DNA of 64,000 bases, from contig JASANE010004946.1 in the NCBI GenBank assembly GCA_030248225.1, positions 1-64,000 on the forward strand, written 5' to 3'. Source of the stretch: Trileptium ribeirensis. Lineage: Eukaryota; Nematoda; Enoplea; Enoplida; Thoracostomopsidae. The translations under genes were made by a program, and so were the position numbers. The notes beneath the pieces were generated by a model, which had not been told where the DNA came from, searched no databases, and saw only the letters and a list, made by a program, of their open reading frames with translations. Below, one piece after another: positions 37,287 to 49,687 of this stretch; positions within the stretch are counted from its first letter, which is position 1; the number at the start of each line of letters is the position of its first letter.

Positions 37287-39469
37287 CATAAATCGAAAAA
37301 AATGAACTCAGTCTCACATAACATAATTTAAACCGCTGAATTCATTGGAGTAGTTTATAAGATATGGTTGCCAGGGTCCTGTCGGAAAGGCAACCCCTAC
37401 AATTTCCGGTTAGGGGCTATGACAGGTATGGGCATTGTCAGAAGGGCACCACTTTTATGTGACGCTCACGGGTTCAAAAATCGCAAAAAGCATAATTTGA
37501 CTAAGGCTCATAAAGATAATTTGACGATACTGTATGCTTTGTTGGCAGTAGTGTTATGGTTGTACGATAAGGATATTTCAAAAGAAAAATCATTTTTCAG
37601 CCCGAAAAAGCATTGCTCTCAACATTAGAAAACTTTTGAAGCTACCTGAATGATCATGTTCCCCTATTTTTGACTTTATCAAAAAACATGATATGTATGG
37701 AAAGGTTTATAACATACCACTACAGACTAGAGTTTACAGGGTGTCGCGGGCTCTATTTTTAAATAATGTTTACGACATACGAATCTTCTGAGTCAGCGAA
37801 ATATCATATGATTTGCAAACTTCAAACTGGATTAGGTTTTTATAGTGTGGGAATTGTTATAGAAGCATGTAGTGATCTAGGCATATACAAGTTTTATTAA
37901 CAGTGACAAGCGTAGGTTCTACACGATCAAATTAAGAAATCTGTGCATCCGTAATCTACATCAAAATATACATCATTTACATATTTGTATTATGTACGTA
38001 TATATCTATCTAATGAACAATGTGTTGTTTTATATATATGTCTGCGTCGTTATTAGTACATTCTATGACTGAGATGGCTAACAAATGTTAAAATTTGCGA
38101 TCGCTTTACTTTGGCTGGAGATAAAATTTCTCGGGATCAAAATCAAAAATTTAAGTGAAACTTTAGAGAAGGGAGGTGGCCAATATGGGTCAGCGGCAGG
38201 ACATAAGCGGTCTACCCCTTTCCCCTTTATAGCGGAACCTCGGCAGCAGTGTCCTCGTTTCTCGGTGTCACTACTGACCCTAAATTTGCGGACCCTGCAG
38301 GAACTCTGGTATGTTCATCAGGATTATTAAGTTGCTACGACATAATGAAACCACTGCGTCGACGATACCTGTCTTAGGCCTTCACATAAAATAAAAACTT
38401 GGCATCACCACTATCATTCTTAACGCCAATTTAATTATATATTTGCAAAAACTGTAGTACTATTACAATGTTGTTTCTATAGCAGAAACGCAAGGCATAT
38501 GAGATCGACAAAATTGCGTACAACATTATATTACCTCTGCAGGTGAAACAAGTACGTCGTGCCTTTTCCAATTTCGTTTCGAATTGGAGCTATTTTTGCT
38601 TCCCCAAAGCCGCGAAAATCTGCTACTGCTTCGCAACTGTGTTTCATCTTCTTCTGATGCAGAAGATATACCTAATATTAGCAATAAATATGTAATTCTC
38701 TAATTTACTGTTCAGAATAAGAAACGAAGTCTGACAACACACGGAAAATAATAAAATATTTCAGCCTTCGAAGATATTGTTATTTTGTCGTGTGCAATAG
38801 TTTTGGTGTTCTCATGTCATCTATGGTAAAATTGGTCGTAGTGAAAAATCCCATTAAGCACAAATAATAAGAGCTAGTAAACCTGAAATAATATTACAAT
38901 GATTACTAAATGATTGCTCCAGAGCCATACGAAGCCTGTTCGGCTGCTACACTATTACCACTTCAGCCATATACCAAAAATTAATTACATTATTTGATAT
39001 TCATTCCAGAGTTTTCGCTCGAAAAATCAAGGTACTATGCAGTGCCCACAATAAATGATCGCTGTTCGCTCGCTCGATGTTATCTGTGTGTACGGTACAT
39101 GACACAAAAATATATATATGTACCTGTTGTGTATTCAATGGCTGAATAATAGTTATCGTCAATAGCTCGACTGGACGAGGGCAGTTGGTTATTAGTAGCA
39201 GTGGCAGAAAGAATATCATTGGCTATAAGAGACTGGTTCACCTCGTTGCGAACTAAAACAAAGTTAGATATTAACCGATGATATTACTACAATTAATAAT
39301 AAACCTCTTACAGCAATTGGAAAATTATGCAAGTAGCTAGTCTACGCTCAAAGTGTTGTAACCGAATGAATTCTGACGCAGCTAATATGGGAATACACAG
39401 ACCAAGACATTTTCGCCGCACCAGCTACCGCGTCATGTAGAAGGACAAATCTAACAGACAGGAAAGCAT
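37287..39469. other. Unassigned sequence
   Basis: No recognisable gene or repeat; short frames only. Confidence 0.35.
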
Positions 39470-39471
39470 TA

Positions 39472-39662
39472 CAGTACTCGCCAGAAATGAGTGCTGGTCA
39501 TTCGATAAATTCAAAGTATTGTTCGCCGTGTTCGAAATTTGCGAGCTTTTTTAAATTTCCTCGAGCGTTGTGCAGAGTTTGCTCGAGTGTGATTGGATAA
39601 TAAATAAATTTTGTTCTATATTCGTTCGGTAGAGATGTGACACTCATTTCTTGGTAGTACTG
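39472..39662. mobile_element. TA-flanked MITE (CAGTACTCGCC family), copy 1
   Basis: The 191-bp element begins CAGTACTCGCCAGAAATGAG and ends with the reverse complement form CTCATTTCTTGGTAGTACTG. It is flanked by TA on both sides (39470-39471, 39663-39664). TA duplications and a CAGT terminus are typical of Tc1/mariner-mobilised MITEs. The interior is rich in TTCGA and CTCGAG words and has no coding capacity. Confidence 0.8.
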
Positions 39663-39664
39663 TA

Positions 39665-41700
39665 GCTTTCTAGGTCAAATAACGACAATAACACACAGGT
39701 AATTATATTAACGGTAACTTGAAGACGATATTCAAAGTATTTTTATTTGATCCCCAGCGCCGATGAAGAGTGAAAATTTATGAAATACACGTTTCAGGAA
39801 AATCTTATGGATTTTGAAATGTTTTCACAGTGGAGGACTCTACTAGCACTTGACCTAAAGATGGAAATATATTTGTGTTATTATATTCGGGCAATCAGAC
39901 TGTTGATTGACCGATACTGGCTAGTTTAAAAACATCAATGTTTCAGTTTTTTCAGAAGCGTGAACAGCGCAGATTATTATTGACATCCTGCAACGTCATA
40001 TAGCGTCAACGACATAAACACTGCTAGTTGCTACAACGTCAAAACAAAACAACGGCCTAAATAATCCAAACAACCTTTTGTTCACATGTAACATGAAAGA
40101 AATTAGCAGTAATTGAATTCTGGCTGAGTAAGTGAACCGAGCGAAGCCTAGAATTCTGACTGGCCAGACTCACAAATTTCTACGGTGTTTATTTACGGGT
40201 TTTTTGGGGTGACTCGCATAACTCAACCTCGGCTGGGCGGACTAAAAGCTTGAAATCTCTATTTGTGCCCTTTAATTAGGCACGAAGCCACATTCCCGGG
40301 AAAAAACTGCGAAAAGGGCTCGGGTGGGTTTCCAAATGGGCCCAAAAAACCACGTTACTTACAGTAACTCGATAAGCGGTGTAAATATCAGAGTCAAACT
40401 GGGCTCATCTTGTAGAGTAAATAAGTTTCTATAAATATCTATATATAGCTTTGCTACGCTGTTCTCTTGAAATACAGGATTTGGTTCAAAACATATTCTA
40501 AAATGAGCCCACAGAACCAAAATGGTAAGATCTCCACAACAGCCCGAGCTTTTATATAGGTGTGTTTGGTAGCAATTCATCATCTATATAGCTATTCATC
40601 CTCTAATAATATAGTCATTATTTTGCTGCAAGGTTGGGTTAAAATGGGTTTTTCAACGGTTCCATGGGAACCAAAATCAAAGGAAATGGTAATGCCTCTT
40701 CAACCGCTCGAGCTATGTATGTAGGTGTTTTTGTCTCATTTTGTAGAGCCATTCATAATCTATGTGCTTGAAAATTTCTCAACTATTCTAGCAACAACGC
40801 TGATATAGCAACGCAAATTAATGTTCACTATAGCTATGCATAGCTCTCTAATTTACATATTCAACACTAAGAATTCAACGCATTGCAAATAAGATAAGTT
40901 ACTAGTAAACATCCTGAAAAGAAACATTTTCAGGCTATTTTTTAGACATCAGCTCATAAGTAGACAGTGGCTAATGTACCACAGATGTTGTAAATCAAAA
41001 ATAGGGAACTCCACGCGAAAATTTATGTGTGGTTCCCCTCCAGGTGATTTAAACATAAATCCTCTTTTCGTGAACTAACACTTCTGAAAATCTCGTCAAA
41101 ACATCAGGCGACACCATATAACTAAAATTACACCATTAATCGATCTTCCTTTTGTGCGAATTTGGGCAAGAAAAATTTGAAACAGTCCAACACAAATTCT
41201 TGATGAACAATTAAGGTAAAATTCTGCGAGAAATATACAAATTGAGAAAACCCTTGAACCTGGTTTTGCGTTATGACCGACAGACAATAGAATTTTTTCC
41301 AGTTGAAAGCTATCTCACGAAACTTGGTTTGATCTACAATCAGAAATCAATTATAGTACAATGATCATAAGTTCCAAAGTCTGCTGCGCGAATGGGTTTC
41401 CGCTACAAGAGAATTTGCTTTTCCGGCATAACTTTACTGAATCTAATCATAAAAGAAATGCTGAATGAAAAAGTTATACATCATTTTTAATCTCTAAAAA
41501 TGAAAATCCTAAAGAACTCTTTTAGGACTAGGAATTCCTCAAAGACTATTAAAACTTCAACTTACTGCGTTTTTCACTTGGTATAACTCTAAAGTCAAGC
41601 AGCCACAGTTCCACCCACGACAATATAAAAGACGATACCATCAGCGTATATTCTAAGCCGTTGGAATGGAACTAAAATAGCCATAAAATCATCTTAGGAA
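39665..41700. other. Unassigned, with a weak tandem duplication near 40.5-40.8 kb
   Basis: Two related stretches about 160 bases apart share AACCAAAAT, CGAGCT and TATAGGTGT-like words (40516 and 40671). Otherwise nothing recognised. Confidence 0.35.
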
Positions 41701-41702
41701 TA

Positions 41703-41850
41703 CCGTACACGCCAGAAATGAGTGCTGTTTGTTCGATATTCGCTCAAAATTGGTTCGATAAACACAAAATTTTGTTCGAAATGTGCTCAGATTTTTTGGC
41801 ACGCTTTTTTATTTGTGCCATACCTGTTCGAAGTGTGTTCGAGAACAAAA
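41703..41850. mobile_element. CAGTACTCGCC MITE, copy 2, truncated
   Basis: Starts CGTACACGCCAGAAATGAG and contains the family's TTCGATA and TGTTCGAGAACAAA words, but the right terminal repeat is missing. Confidence 0.6.
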
Positions 41851-42469
41851 AATAATGCCTCTATGAAATCATGCGAATTGTTAAGTACATTATGCTTTAG
41901 AAATGACGGTTCGAGCGAACCAGCAGCAATGTTATAAAATAATGTTTCCAACAGTATTTTCAGGCATGGATTGTACGCTTGTGCGAAAAGTAAACCACTG
42001 TAAAACTATCGCATAAACGTCAGAACGTCTTCCTTTTAATGTTAGACCTGAAAATCCTTTCGGACAGACTTGTATTTTCCAAAGTAATACTTTTGTTCCA
42101 GATGACTGCGAAGATAAATACAATAATTTAAGAAGATTTTGCAAAAGGATCATCGTTTCCTACAGGTTTGCCCACAGGATCAAGAAAGTACGTTGAAGCT
42201 TTCAATCGAAAGCCTTAACTACAATGTGGGAGGGGGGTGGAAATACCTGGGGCTTTTACCCCACGTTAGTTCCGAGATAACCGCATCTCGCAAGTTATAA
42301 TAGCGATTTGTTATGTTGCTACGTCTTTACAACATGTGTGTAGCTGTTCAGTTCTCTTAATGCACAGTTTCAGCTTGCCCGTTGAAAAGCTAGTCTTTCA
42401 GTCAGGATTTTATTATGAAAAGTAGAAGAGTTGTTTTCGTTATAACCCTGATTAAGATGGTTAGTTTAC

Positions 42470-42607
42470 ATGTCACCTCAAAATACCTGGGGATACGTTG
42501 GGCGCAGTTACGATTTAGATGATATAAAGGGCGAGCCGACATTTTGGGACAGCTCAAAAATCTACACCCACGCCGAGAAGAGGACAATATTACAGGCAAT
42601 ATTTTAG
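42470..42607 (+). pseudogene. Possible retroelement RNase H fragment
   Basis: One open frame reads MSPQNTWGYVGRSYD, then GEPTFWDSSKIYTHAEKR, to a TAG at 42605. The pattern (DAS)xxxWGYV...FWxxSxxxxxAEKRTI resembles the start of an LTR or DIRS-type RNase H domain, with the first catalytic Asp replaced. Only 45 codons are visible and no reverse transcriptase was found next to it, so this is tentative. Confidence 0.4.
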
Positions 42608-43017
42608 TGCAAAAATTCTGTGGTTATTATCTCACTATAGGAACCGTCGTTAGCTAATAAAAGTACATGAACAGCAAAACAAAAAGTTACAAACCATATA
42701 AAGTGGAATTAGATATTTCTTCAGCAATGCACTTACTTTAAAGTAAAGAATTTTTATCACCAGGTAAATGCACGAAATCGGAACTGACACCTGAAATAGT
42801 AACCACAGAGCAATTTCCTGCTGGTTAGAAACTATTCGGCTACGTGAGTGGAACAGATTGAAACCGTATATATGCTAGCCAGAAATGGCTCACATTCCTG
42901 TGCAGTTAAACGTAAAACTTATTTCTTGTCGCTAGTAGTTAATATCAAGCGAGGAGATCATTTATAATGAGTACTGTATTGGAATATGATAAACAAATCT
43001 TTATTAGGAGCCATCCA

Positions 43018-43416
43018 CCGGGGTTATTCTAGGCCCTCCCAGATAGGGGTCAGTAAACGGAAAAATTTACTGACCCCTAAGGGGTCAGTAATTTTATAAA
43101 AATTAATACATTTTTTCTTTCAGGTGTCCCAACATACCTCTGTGGCGCTGGTACTTTTCAGTTTTTGGCCATAATATATAGTATACCTGCATATTTTAGG
43201 TTTGGTGACCAAATAATTATCGTTTAGCCTACGATATGCGTGTATATGAGTTAGAAATTCTCTAGTGACCCCTTAAGGGGTCAATTTTTTGAAAAAAAAA
43301 ACGTAAATTTTAAGGGGTCGTTTTTGCGAAAAAGTGGGGGGAGCTCGCCGGGAGGGGGGGGGGGGAAGCCGATCCTTGGGGTCGCTCCCCCCTTCCCCCC
43401 TCTAAAATAACCCCAG
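43018..43416. mobile_element. 399-bp MITE with 15-bp inverted ends and ATCCA duplications
   Basis: The left end CCGGGGTTATTCTAG (43018-43032) and the reversed right end CTGGGGTTATTTTAG (43402-43416) agree at 13 of 15 bases. ATCCA flanks both ends (43013-43017 and 43417-43421). Inside are repeated GACCCCTTAAGGGGTC-type palindromes, an inverted GGGGTCAGTAAA ... TTTACTGACCCC hairpin at the left, and a long G-run near 43358. It has no coding capacity. Confidence 0.75.
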
Positions 43417-43653
43417 ATCCAACAATACTGATAATGAGGAAAACAAACGATTCAAAGCGCGAACAAAGCGTTGGACAAAATTTCGTCAACAATAAAAATT
43501 ACAGTTTGCCATACAATCAGCCGACCGTCGGCAACTCAGTACTTTCGTAACAAACAAATATACCGTGCAAAATATGCTATTCAACCATAGAACCAAGTGG
43601 TCGTTCTAGAAAATACCAATTAATAGCATTCTTAAGTTTAAATAACAATTAAT

Positions 43654-45270
43654 TAAAATGGAGCGAGCTAAACGAGCAAAGTTTCCATTAAGGGAGCAAG
43701 GGGAAAAATCGTGATAATCTGTTTTGACATAACTCATCTTCGGGTGGATGGGTTTCAAAAATTTTTGTTCGATAGCAAAAGTGATGACGAAGAGTCCTTT
43801 AGTTGAACGCTAAGACGTCCAGATTGTTTGGATAGTGTCGCGTAGGGCTTCACGAATGGTCAATATATAGCTTTTCTATACGCTGAATACGACGGTTTGG
43901 TAATCTAAAGTACAGCACGAATACAGCCTTTCCGGTCGTTTTCATTACGTTTAGGGTCGATCAACCGATTTCCGTAATACTAGTACCTATATCGAGATTG
44001 CAAAGCATACTGAAGCATAGGTACATCTACGCCTTTTGTATGCTCGAACAACCAGCTCTCGATAGCATACGTGGATATCACAAAATACCGCACAAGTTAG
44101 AATAAAACGAACACCGGCAATGAGTTTCCCATGCCCGAAAACCCCCAGGTGCAATCTATGAGCCTCCCAGGACATCACAATAAAATTAGGAATTTTGGGT
44201 CAAGGAAACATGGAGGCGCCATACCACCATACCCATGGAATCACGGGAAGCATCGCAAAACCAACACCTGCAATGAGTTTCCCATACCATAAAATCCTCA
44301 AGTGAAACTTTTCAGACGCCCAGGACGTCTCAACAAATGTTCTAATTTTGGGTCGAGGAACCACGATGTCGCCATACCCCTGTACCCATGGAACCGTGGG
44401 TCGCAGAGCTAAACCAGCACAGCCAATGAGTGTCCCATGCCCGAAAACCAAATGACACTTTTCGAAACGGAGGACGTCAGAACAAATTTTCGAATTTTTT
44501 GGGTCGAGGAACTAAGGGGGCTCCAGAACCGCAGTATTAATCGAAAAACAAAATAGAGGCATGGCATTTATCATTTTACTATGAAAAAAAGGCAATCAGA
44601 GAAAAAATTTGAAGGTTATAAAAATAATCTTGCTTGCGTGAAAGGTCATAAACCTGGGTTAAAAACCCTCATTTTGATTTCTGACCCCGGAACCAGACAT
44701 CAATCAAAAAACGCTCGAAAATGTATACGGTAAATGCATATACTAAATTCGATTAAGTTATGAACATTGGTTCAGTCGGTTCCGGAGTTAGGGCCGATCA
44801 CACAGACGGATTTTAAAAGATTTCACCAATGAAGTGAACAATCTCCACTACGTTACACTACGCTCTGATATATCTTCGGTGGTTGTTTGCCATGTATTGC
44901 ATGCATGCAAAAAATCTATATGTTTATCGGTATGTAGAACACGATAATTTGGTTATTAAGAGAGCAGTACCAATGCTTTTTCAGGCGTTTTCAATGGGTC
45001 AAACTCAAACCCGATTGACTGTAATAATATCGACTTTCGTCTCTGACTTTTCTGCGCCTCCACATATATTGATGAAATGAACCGTGATACGCATAATAGG
45101 CGGTCTTATTTAACTCCTATCAAACTAGCATTAGAAGGCTTCGAGGGTTCCAGATGTCTGACGGTGGTATAATCAAAACAAAGCTTAATACAGGCTATTG
45201 ATTACACATAATAGCAAATATCGGATGCTGTTGTACTGGTTCTGTTTCACCCTCGCTTGAAAGATACTAG
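43654..45270 (+). mobile_element. Family R1 copy, 1.6 kb, both ends present
   Basis: The left end carries the R1 outer word (GGAGCGAGC...AAAGTTTCC). The right end reads CTGTTTCACCCTCGCTTG, AAAGATACTAG, with T following. Between them are R1 internal words (ACATAACTCATCTTCGGGTG near 43730), monomers near 43880 (GACGGTTTGGTAATCTAAAG) and 44885-45060, and an unrelated 153-bp tandem array. Non-coding. Longer than the other copies because of the array. Confidence 0.65.
44110..44510 (-). repeat. 153-bp tandem repeat, about 2.6 units
   Basis: The phrase CAATGAGTTTCCCAT (or TGAGTGTCCCAT) recurs at 44274 and 44427 after 44121: spacings of exactly 153 and 153 bases. The unit is divisible by three, so the minus strand keeps open frames (43987-44178 and 44200-44451) with repeated GxLIAGVGFA and PWVxxYG-like residues. 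This is probably a by-product of the unit length, but it makes a repeated hydrophobic peptide. Confidence 0.85.
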
Positions 45271-46460
45271 TATTTACTAAGCATCTGTTTGCTTATTAAT
45301 CCTGCAGTAATAGAATAAAACATTAAAAATTGACCGATATCCCCTCACATGACAAGAACAAATTCGTTTACAAACATCTTACAAGTTTCGTCAAATACAA
45401 TGGATTTCACCCAAAATAATTACATATACGGAATACTTGATGCTTCCAGCCTTTTTGTAAATATGAAGTCAATGCGGTTTATTGTTTAAATAATCAATAC
45501 TATTATTCATCATCAACACACGAAAAATTTAACGCAATAAAAATTTTGAATAATTAACGATTTTTCAGGTTAAACTTAACCTCATTAGCTCGAATACTGC
45601 TAATCTGACAACGAAATGCGTTGCATGAAGGTTGATGCTTTCATTAAGGCGAAAATGGGATATACCTTTGAAAGTATCCAAGACTATAAGACATAGTCTG
45701 TTTGCCTAGTACAAATTAGAGAAATGGAGCTTCCTAAAACTTTGACATAAGGGTGCCTAGGCGTAACCGATTACCTGCCTACAAATAAAATACACTAACC
45801 AAGTAGAAAACAAAGTTTGAATTGTTTCGTGTTGCCGTGGTTAGAATTTATTTTTTACTCAATTTCTTAATGACAAACTTCGACTATTTTTTCAATAATA
45901 ATTGCAAATCTACCAAAAAGCAGTAACTAATATATAATTTTTGCTGATAACTTTGACTATAATAATATGACGTAATTACTTGAAGTAATACAGTAACACC
46001 AGCTAATGATTCCTAGCTATTGAGCATTCTTGTCTATGACTTAAAAAAGCAAGTCGTTATCGTTGATACTTGGGCGCAGCAGGTAGTGGATTCAAGACTA
46101 GGGTTACGTAATGTTTAGTAGTATCCAGGGTACAACCAACACTAAAAATCCATATATGTAACACTTCAACTTATATATATTTAATACTTACACAGAACGG
46201 CCACCAATGGTTAAATCTGAGAATGCCATAAAACACGATTAACCAAGAGAATCGATACAAGGAAAGCAACTGAAATTCAGTATAACAAATTGTTGTTCAC
46301 ATACCAAAATATCGATCTCAATTATTTTCAAACCAGATGTAAATTAAACGCTTCCAGGATGATCTATTATAAGCGGATCGTCTTAATATTCTAATACCAC
46401 TGCAAAACAATTTAAAGTATTCCAGCTTGGCAATTGATCAAACAATTATTACATAACTTG
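45271..46460. other. Unassigned sequence
   Basis: AT-rich, no motif recognised. Confidence 0.35.
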
Positions 46461-47100
46461 GAGGGAATAACCGGAGCCAGCTAAAAAGAATTTCTATTTA
46501 AGCCGGATCTGGAACCTGGCCTTCAAAATTTATATAAAGTAAAACAAATGAAGGAAGTGTGGATTTAAAATGTGTTAAAAAATAAATGTTACATTGCACT
46601 TAATGTACTGCAGTGTGATTGTTGTCTCTCCGGGACTTTGAAGAGGCGAAAAACTAATCTCTCCGGGACAGTGAAGAGGCTAAAAATAGTAATGTTTATT
46701 TATCGGTCAAGATGCAGTTTTGGTCCGCTAGCCAAAAAACCAATTCCACTGTACAGGCCTACGTGAACTTCGTCAAACTGAATATTCTCGTGACTTATGA
46801 AGAATAGACGACTAGACAATTATTGCGTTCTGTCTCCTATCGCCCCTTTACTAGTCAAGCGTTTGTTACGTTATTTCGTAGTAAACTGGAAATTATTGGT
46901 TTATCGTGTTCTAAAAAATAACTGAACGTATGCTATAATTGAGACGCTGCGATATACTTCCGCACAATTTCAATAAAAATGTTCATTACTAAGAACGTAA
47001 TTTCTGGCTGCATAGTAGATGTGATACTTTACTACATACTGATTTACAAAATTTATATTATAGTACTGGCATGTGGTTGAGACAATTTATATTAAAAAAG
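46461..47100 (+). mobile_element. Family B (hAT-like) copy, left part
   Basis: Starts GAGGGAATAACCGGAGCC and runs parallel to 51747-52440 for about 640 bases. Shared words in order are CTGGAACCTGG, GTGGATTTAAAATGTGTTAA, TTTATTTATCG, CCTTTACTA, TTATTGGTTTAT and TTTCTGGCTGC. The right terminus is missing after about 47100. No transposase is seen. Confidence 0.7.
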
Positions 47101-47724
47101 GTTGCGGCATTTCAAAATATTCAAAATTATTTATCGTTTCGAAAAATCTTTAAACAATGTATTCTCGGTCAACTTCAAACGTCAGGTCACCCAAAAGAGA
47201 TAACAACGCACATGCCGCTAAATATCACACAAGACAACAAATTCAGCAACTAAAGATAGTCAACAACCTAATCCACCTACCACAAGATCAAATAACGATT
47301 GCTGTAAATACTGTTTCGGCGATAGCACAACCTGGTTCTGGAACGACTCTTGCAAATTTTTGCCACTCGTAACCTATAACATAGCAACACTGATGCAAAA
47401 GTAACCATACTATACATAAACACAGTGAATAACTATTTTTATTCCTTTGAACTGAATATAAATAGCCATGGTAGTGATTTCTGAGTGTGGAATATGTTAT
47501 TTACAAAGACGTATACAGATATGTTGAGCGGCATCAATTTACGAAATGAGCCGAATATCAGCCACGTTGCTTGAATAGTTGGCAATATATACCAACTTAT
47601 TGCGTATTTAAAGACTGACACTGTGCATCTACATATATAATAAATCGCTCTATATTGTCTAAAAAACATATGTATGTAGATTGTCTAATAGCATGCGTAC
47701 ATCATATGTATTATTATTTTAGTT
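47101..47724. other. Unassigned sequence
   Basis: Short open frames at 47071-47372 lack motifs; nothing else recognised. Confidence 0.35.
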
Positions 47725-47725
47725 G

Positions 47726-47909
47726 CAGTACTGGCCAGAAATTAGTGCTATTCGTTCGATAAATGTTCGAAATCTTGTCACCCTTTTCTAAATTTGTTCG
47801 CGAGCTGCTCGAAGTTTTTTCCGAAAATGATCGAGTGTTGTTCGAGAATAAACAAATTTTGTTCGACATGTGTCCGTTTGAAAGGTGACACTCATTTCTG
47901 GCGAGTACT
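47726..47909. mobile_element. CAGTACTCGCC MITE, copy 3, complete
   Basis: 184 bp, beginning CAGTACTGGCCAGAAATTAG and ending CTCATTTCTGGCGAGTACTG, followed by TA (47910-47911). The left flank is TG where TA is expected. The interior is TTCG-rich like copy 1. Confidence 0.8.
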
Positions 47910-48107
47910 GTAATTTCGATACCATGATTAATTTTTATTTGCCGGAAGCCAAGAATTCTAATAACATTCCTATAACAGCAGCGGACACATTCAGGGACCA
48001 TTTTATTGCTACGTGCGCCGATAAATTGAAGCAACGTTAACTAATGACTGGTGAAGTAGCGTAACCTCTCTTTAGTCATACCTATATACCAGAAGTTATA
48101 TTGCAGT

Positions 48108-49142
48108 ATAGTATCTCGCTAGCGAGGGTGAAACGAAACGAACCTGGTTTCATTTTTAAATTATCATTGTTAAATCCCCTGTAGCAAGCTGTGTTTGATT
48201 AATGTACCACCCAAAAATCTCTTGAACCCTGAATCCATTGAAAATCCTAAAAATCGTCGACCTAAAACCCATCCAAAAAAACCTGGCAACGCATTAAGTG
48301 TTTCTGGTTGTCTCTAGATAACCAAACCATGATTCAGCTATCGGTAAACCTATATATACAGATAATTCTTGAGCACATGTAAATAATACGTAGCCAAACA
48401 CCTTGCTAAATTCTGGAAATCAGATTCATTAACCCTAAAACCATTAAAAACCAACGAAAAGCAAAGGAATGGGCAAGCTAGACTCTAGATACCCAATTCG
48501 CTGTATCCAGTCTTCAAAAATACATATGTAAAGACCATTTTTGATGCGCCGCATGCAATACATAATGAGACAAATGAAAATGCACTACATTTTGGGAATG
48601 GGGTTCGCCGGTCGTAAAACACTTGAAACACCATGAAAAGACATAATATAGCCAAGTTGGACTCTAGATAACAAAACCATTGCACCCAGCGTGCTTGATA
48701 AATTAATAGGTACTCATTATAAAGTACATAAAACAAGCCATAACACGGCGAAATTTGAAAAATCGCTCTTTCTGGCAAAGTGTCAGCGAACCATATTCCG
48801 GGCTACAACGGGCCAAGGATGGTCCACAAAAAAGGCGCGGGCGGTCAACAATGTTGTAGATCTCGTATTTTGTTTGATGATAACATTTCGGTACGAAGCC
48901 TATGTCGCGAGATATGAGCTGCGAAACACTGGTACATGCATGGTCAGATTTGGCGAATAACCTTTAAAAACCTATTTTGACAACGAAGATGGAGTTAGAG
49001 CTGTTTGCGTTCAATTAAAGGCCACATTTTCGAAATCCATCCACGCGGAAATTAGTTTATGAATGGCAGCGACAAAAAAGGTATTATTTCACGAATTTCC
49101 CCTTATGGCCCCCAAATGGAATTTCCGTTCGGTACGTTTCAA
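48108..49142 (-). mobile_element. Family R1 copy, 1.03 kb, compact and complete
   Basis: On the minus strand the 3' end reads GTTTCACC, then CTCGCTAGCGAG, then ATACTAT. On the plus strand, three monomers are marked by TCTAGATA-type words at 48313, 48484 and 48663 (171 and 179 bases apart). The internal module follows (GCGAAACACTGGTACATGC near 48920), and the outer end is GGAATTTCCGTTCGGTACG, then TTTC, at 49118-49140. No protein is encoded. This is the best template for defining the family. Confidence 0.7.
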
Positions 49143-49687
49143 TAATATTTATTTAAAATAATAAATATTATAGTGTACATAAGTTAATTAAAATTAAAAA
49201 TCTTTGCTTACACATAAAATAATGCTTGATATTCTAATATATCGCACAATATGACCCACAGCCCGATCGCAAAATATACATTCATTCCAGGGCGCCCGCG
49301 GCTTCGCAGGCTTAATTTTTCAGGTTTTTATTTACAAAAATTTTTTTCACGTTCTTGTAGGCGTCCTAACATCAAACTGCCGACCTAGCATCCATACTTT
49401 TTGCTTGAATATGGCCGATAAATACATATGTTAAGCATATATAAATAACTCTGATCTAACCGCCTCGAAAAATCAGGTTTTTTCAGGTTATTTAAGGTCG
49501 CGGGCACCTTGTCATTCATATTGCAGAAGAGTGCTACCGTTTGCTGTCAATATCATGCTGCGACATAGTCAACCGATAGTTTTCATTTAGCGTAAGAAAC
49601 ATTTTATTTAACATTAAAGTACTTTAAATGAATTTATTCAACTATTATACAGCTATCCTACTCAAACAAAGAAATATATAATTATGT
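49143..49687. other. Unassigned sequence
   Basis: Small GC-rich spot near 49291 (GGGCGCCCGCGG); otherwise nothing recognised. Confidence 0.35.

Noticed and set aside
43310..43492. Minus-strand 60-codon frame across the G-run
   Set aside because: It runs through the MITE's right terminal repeat and a homopolymer; no coding evidence.
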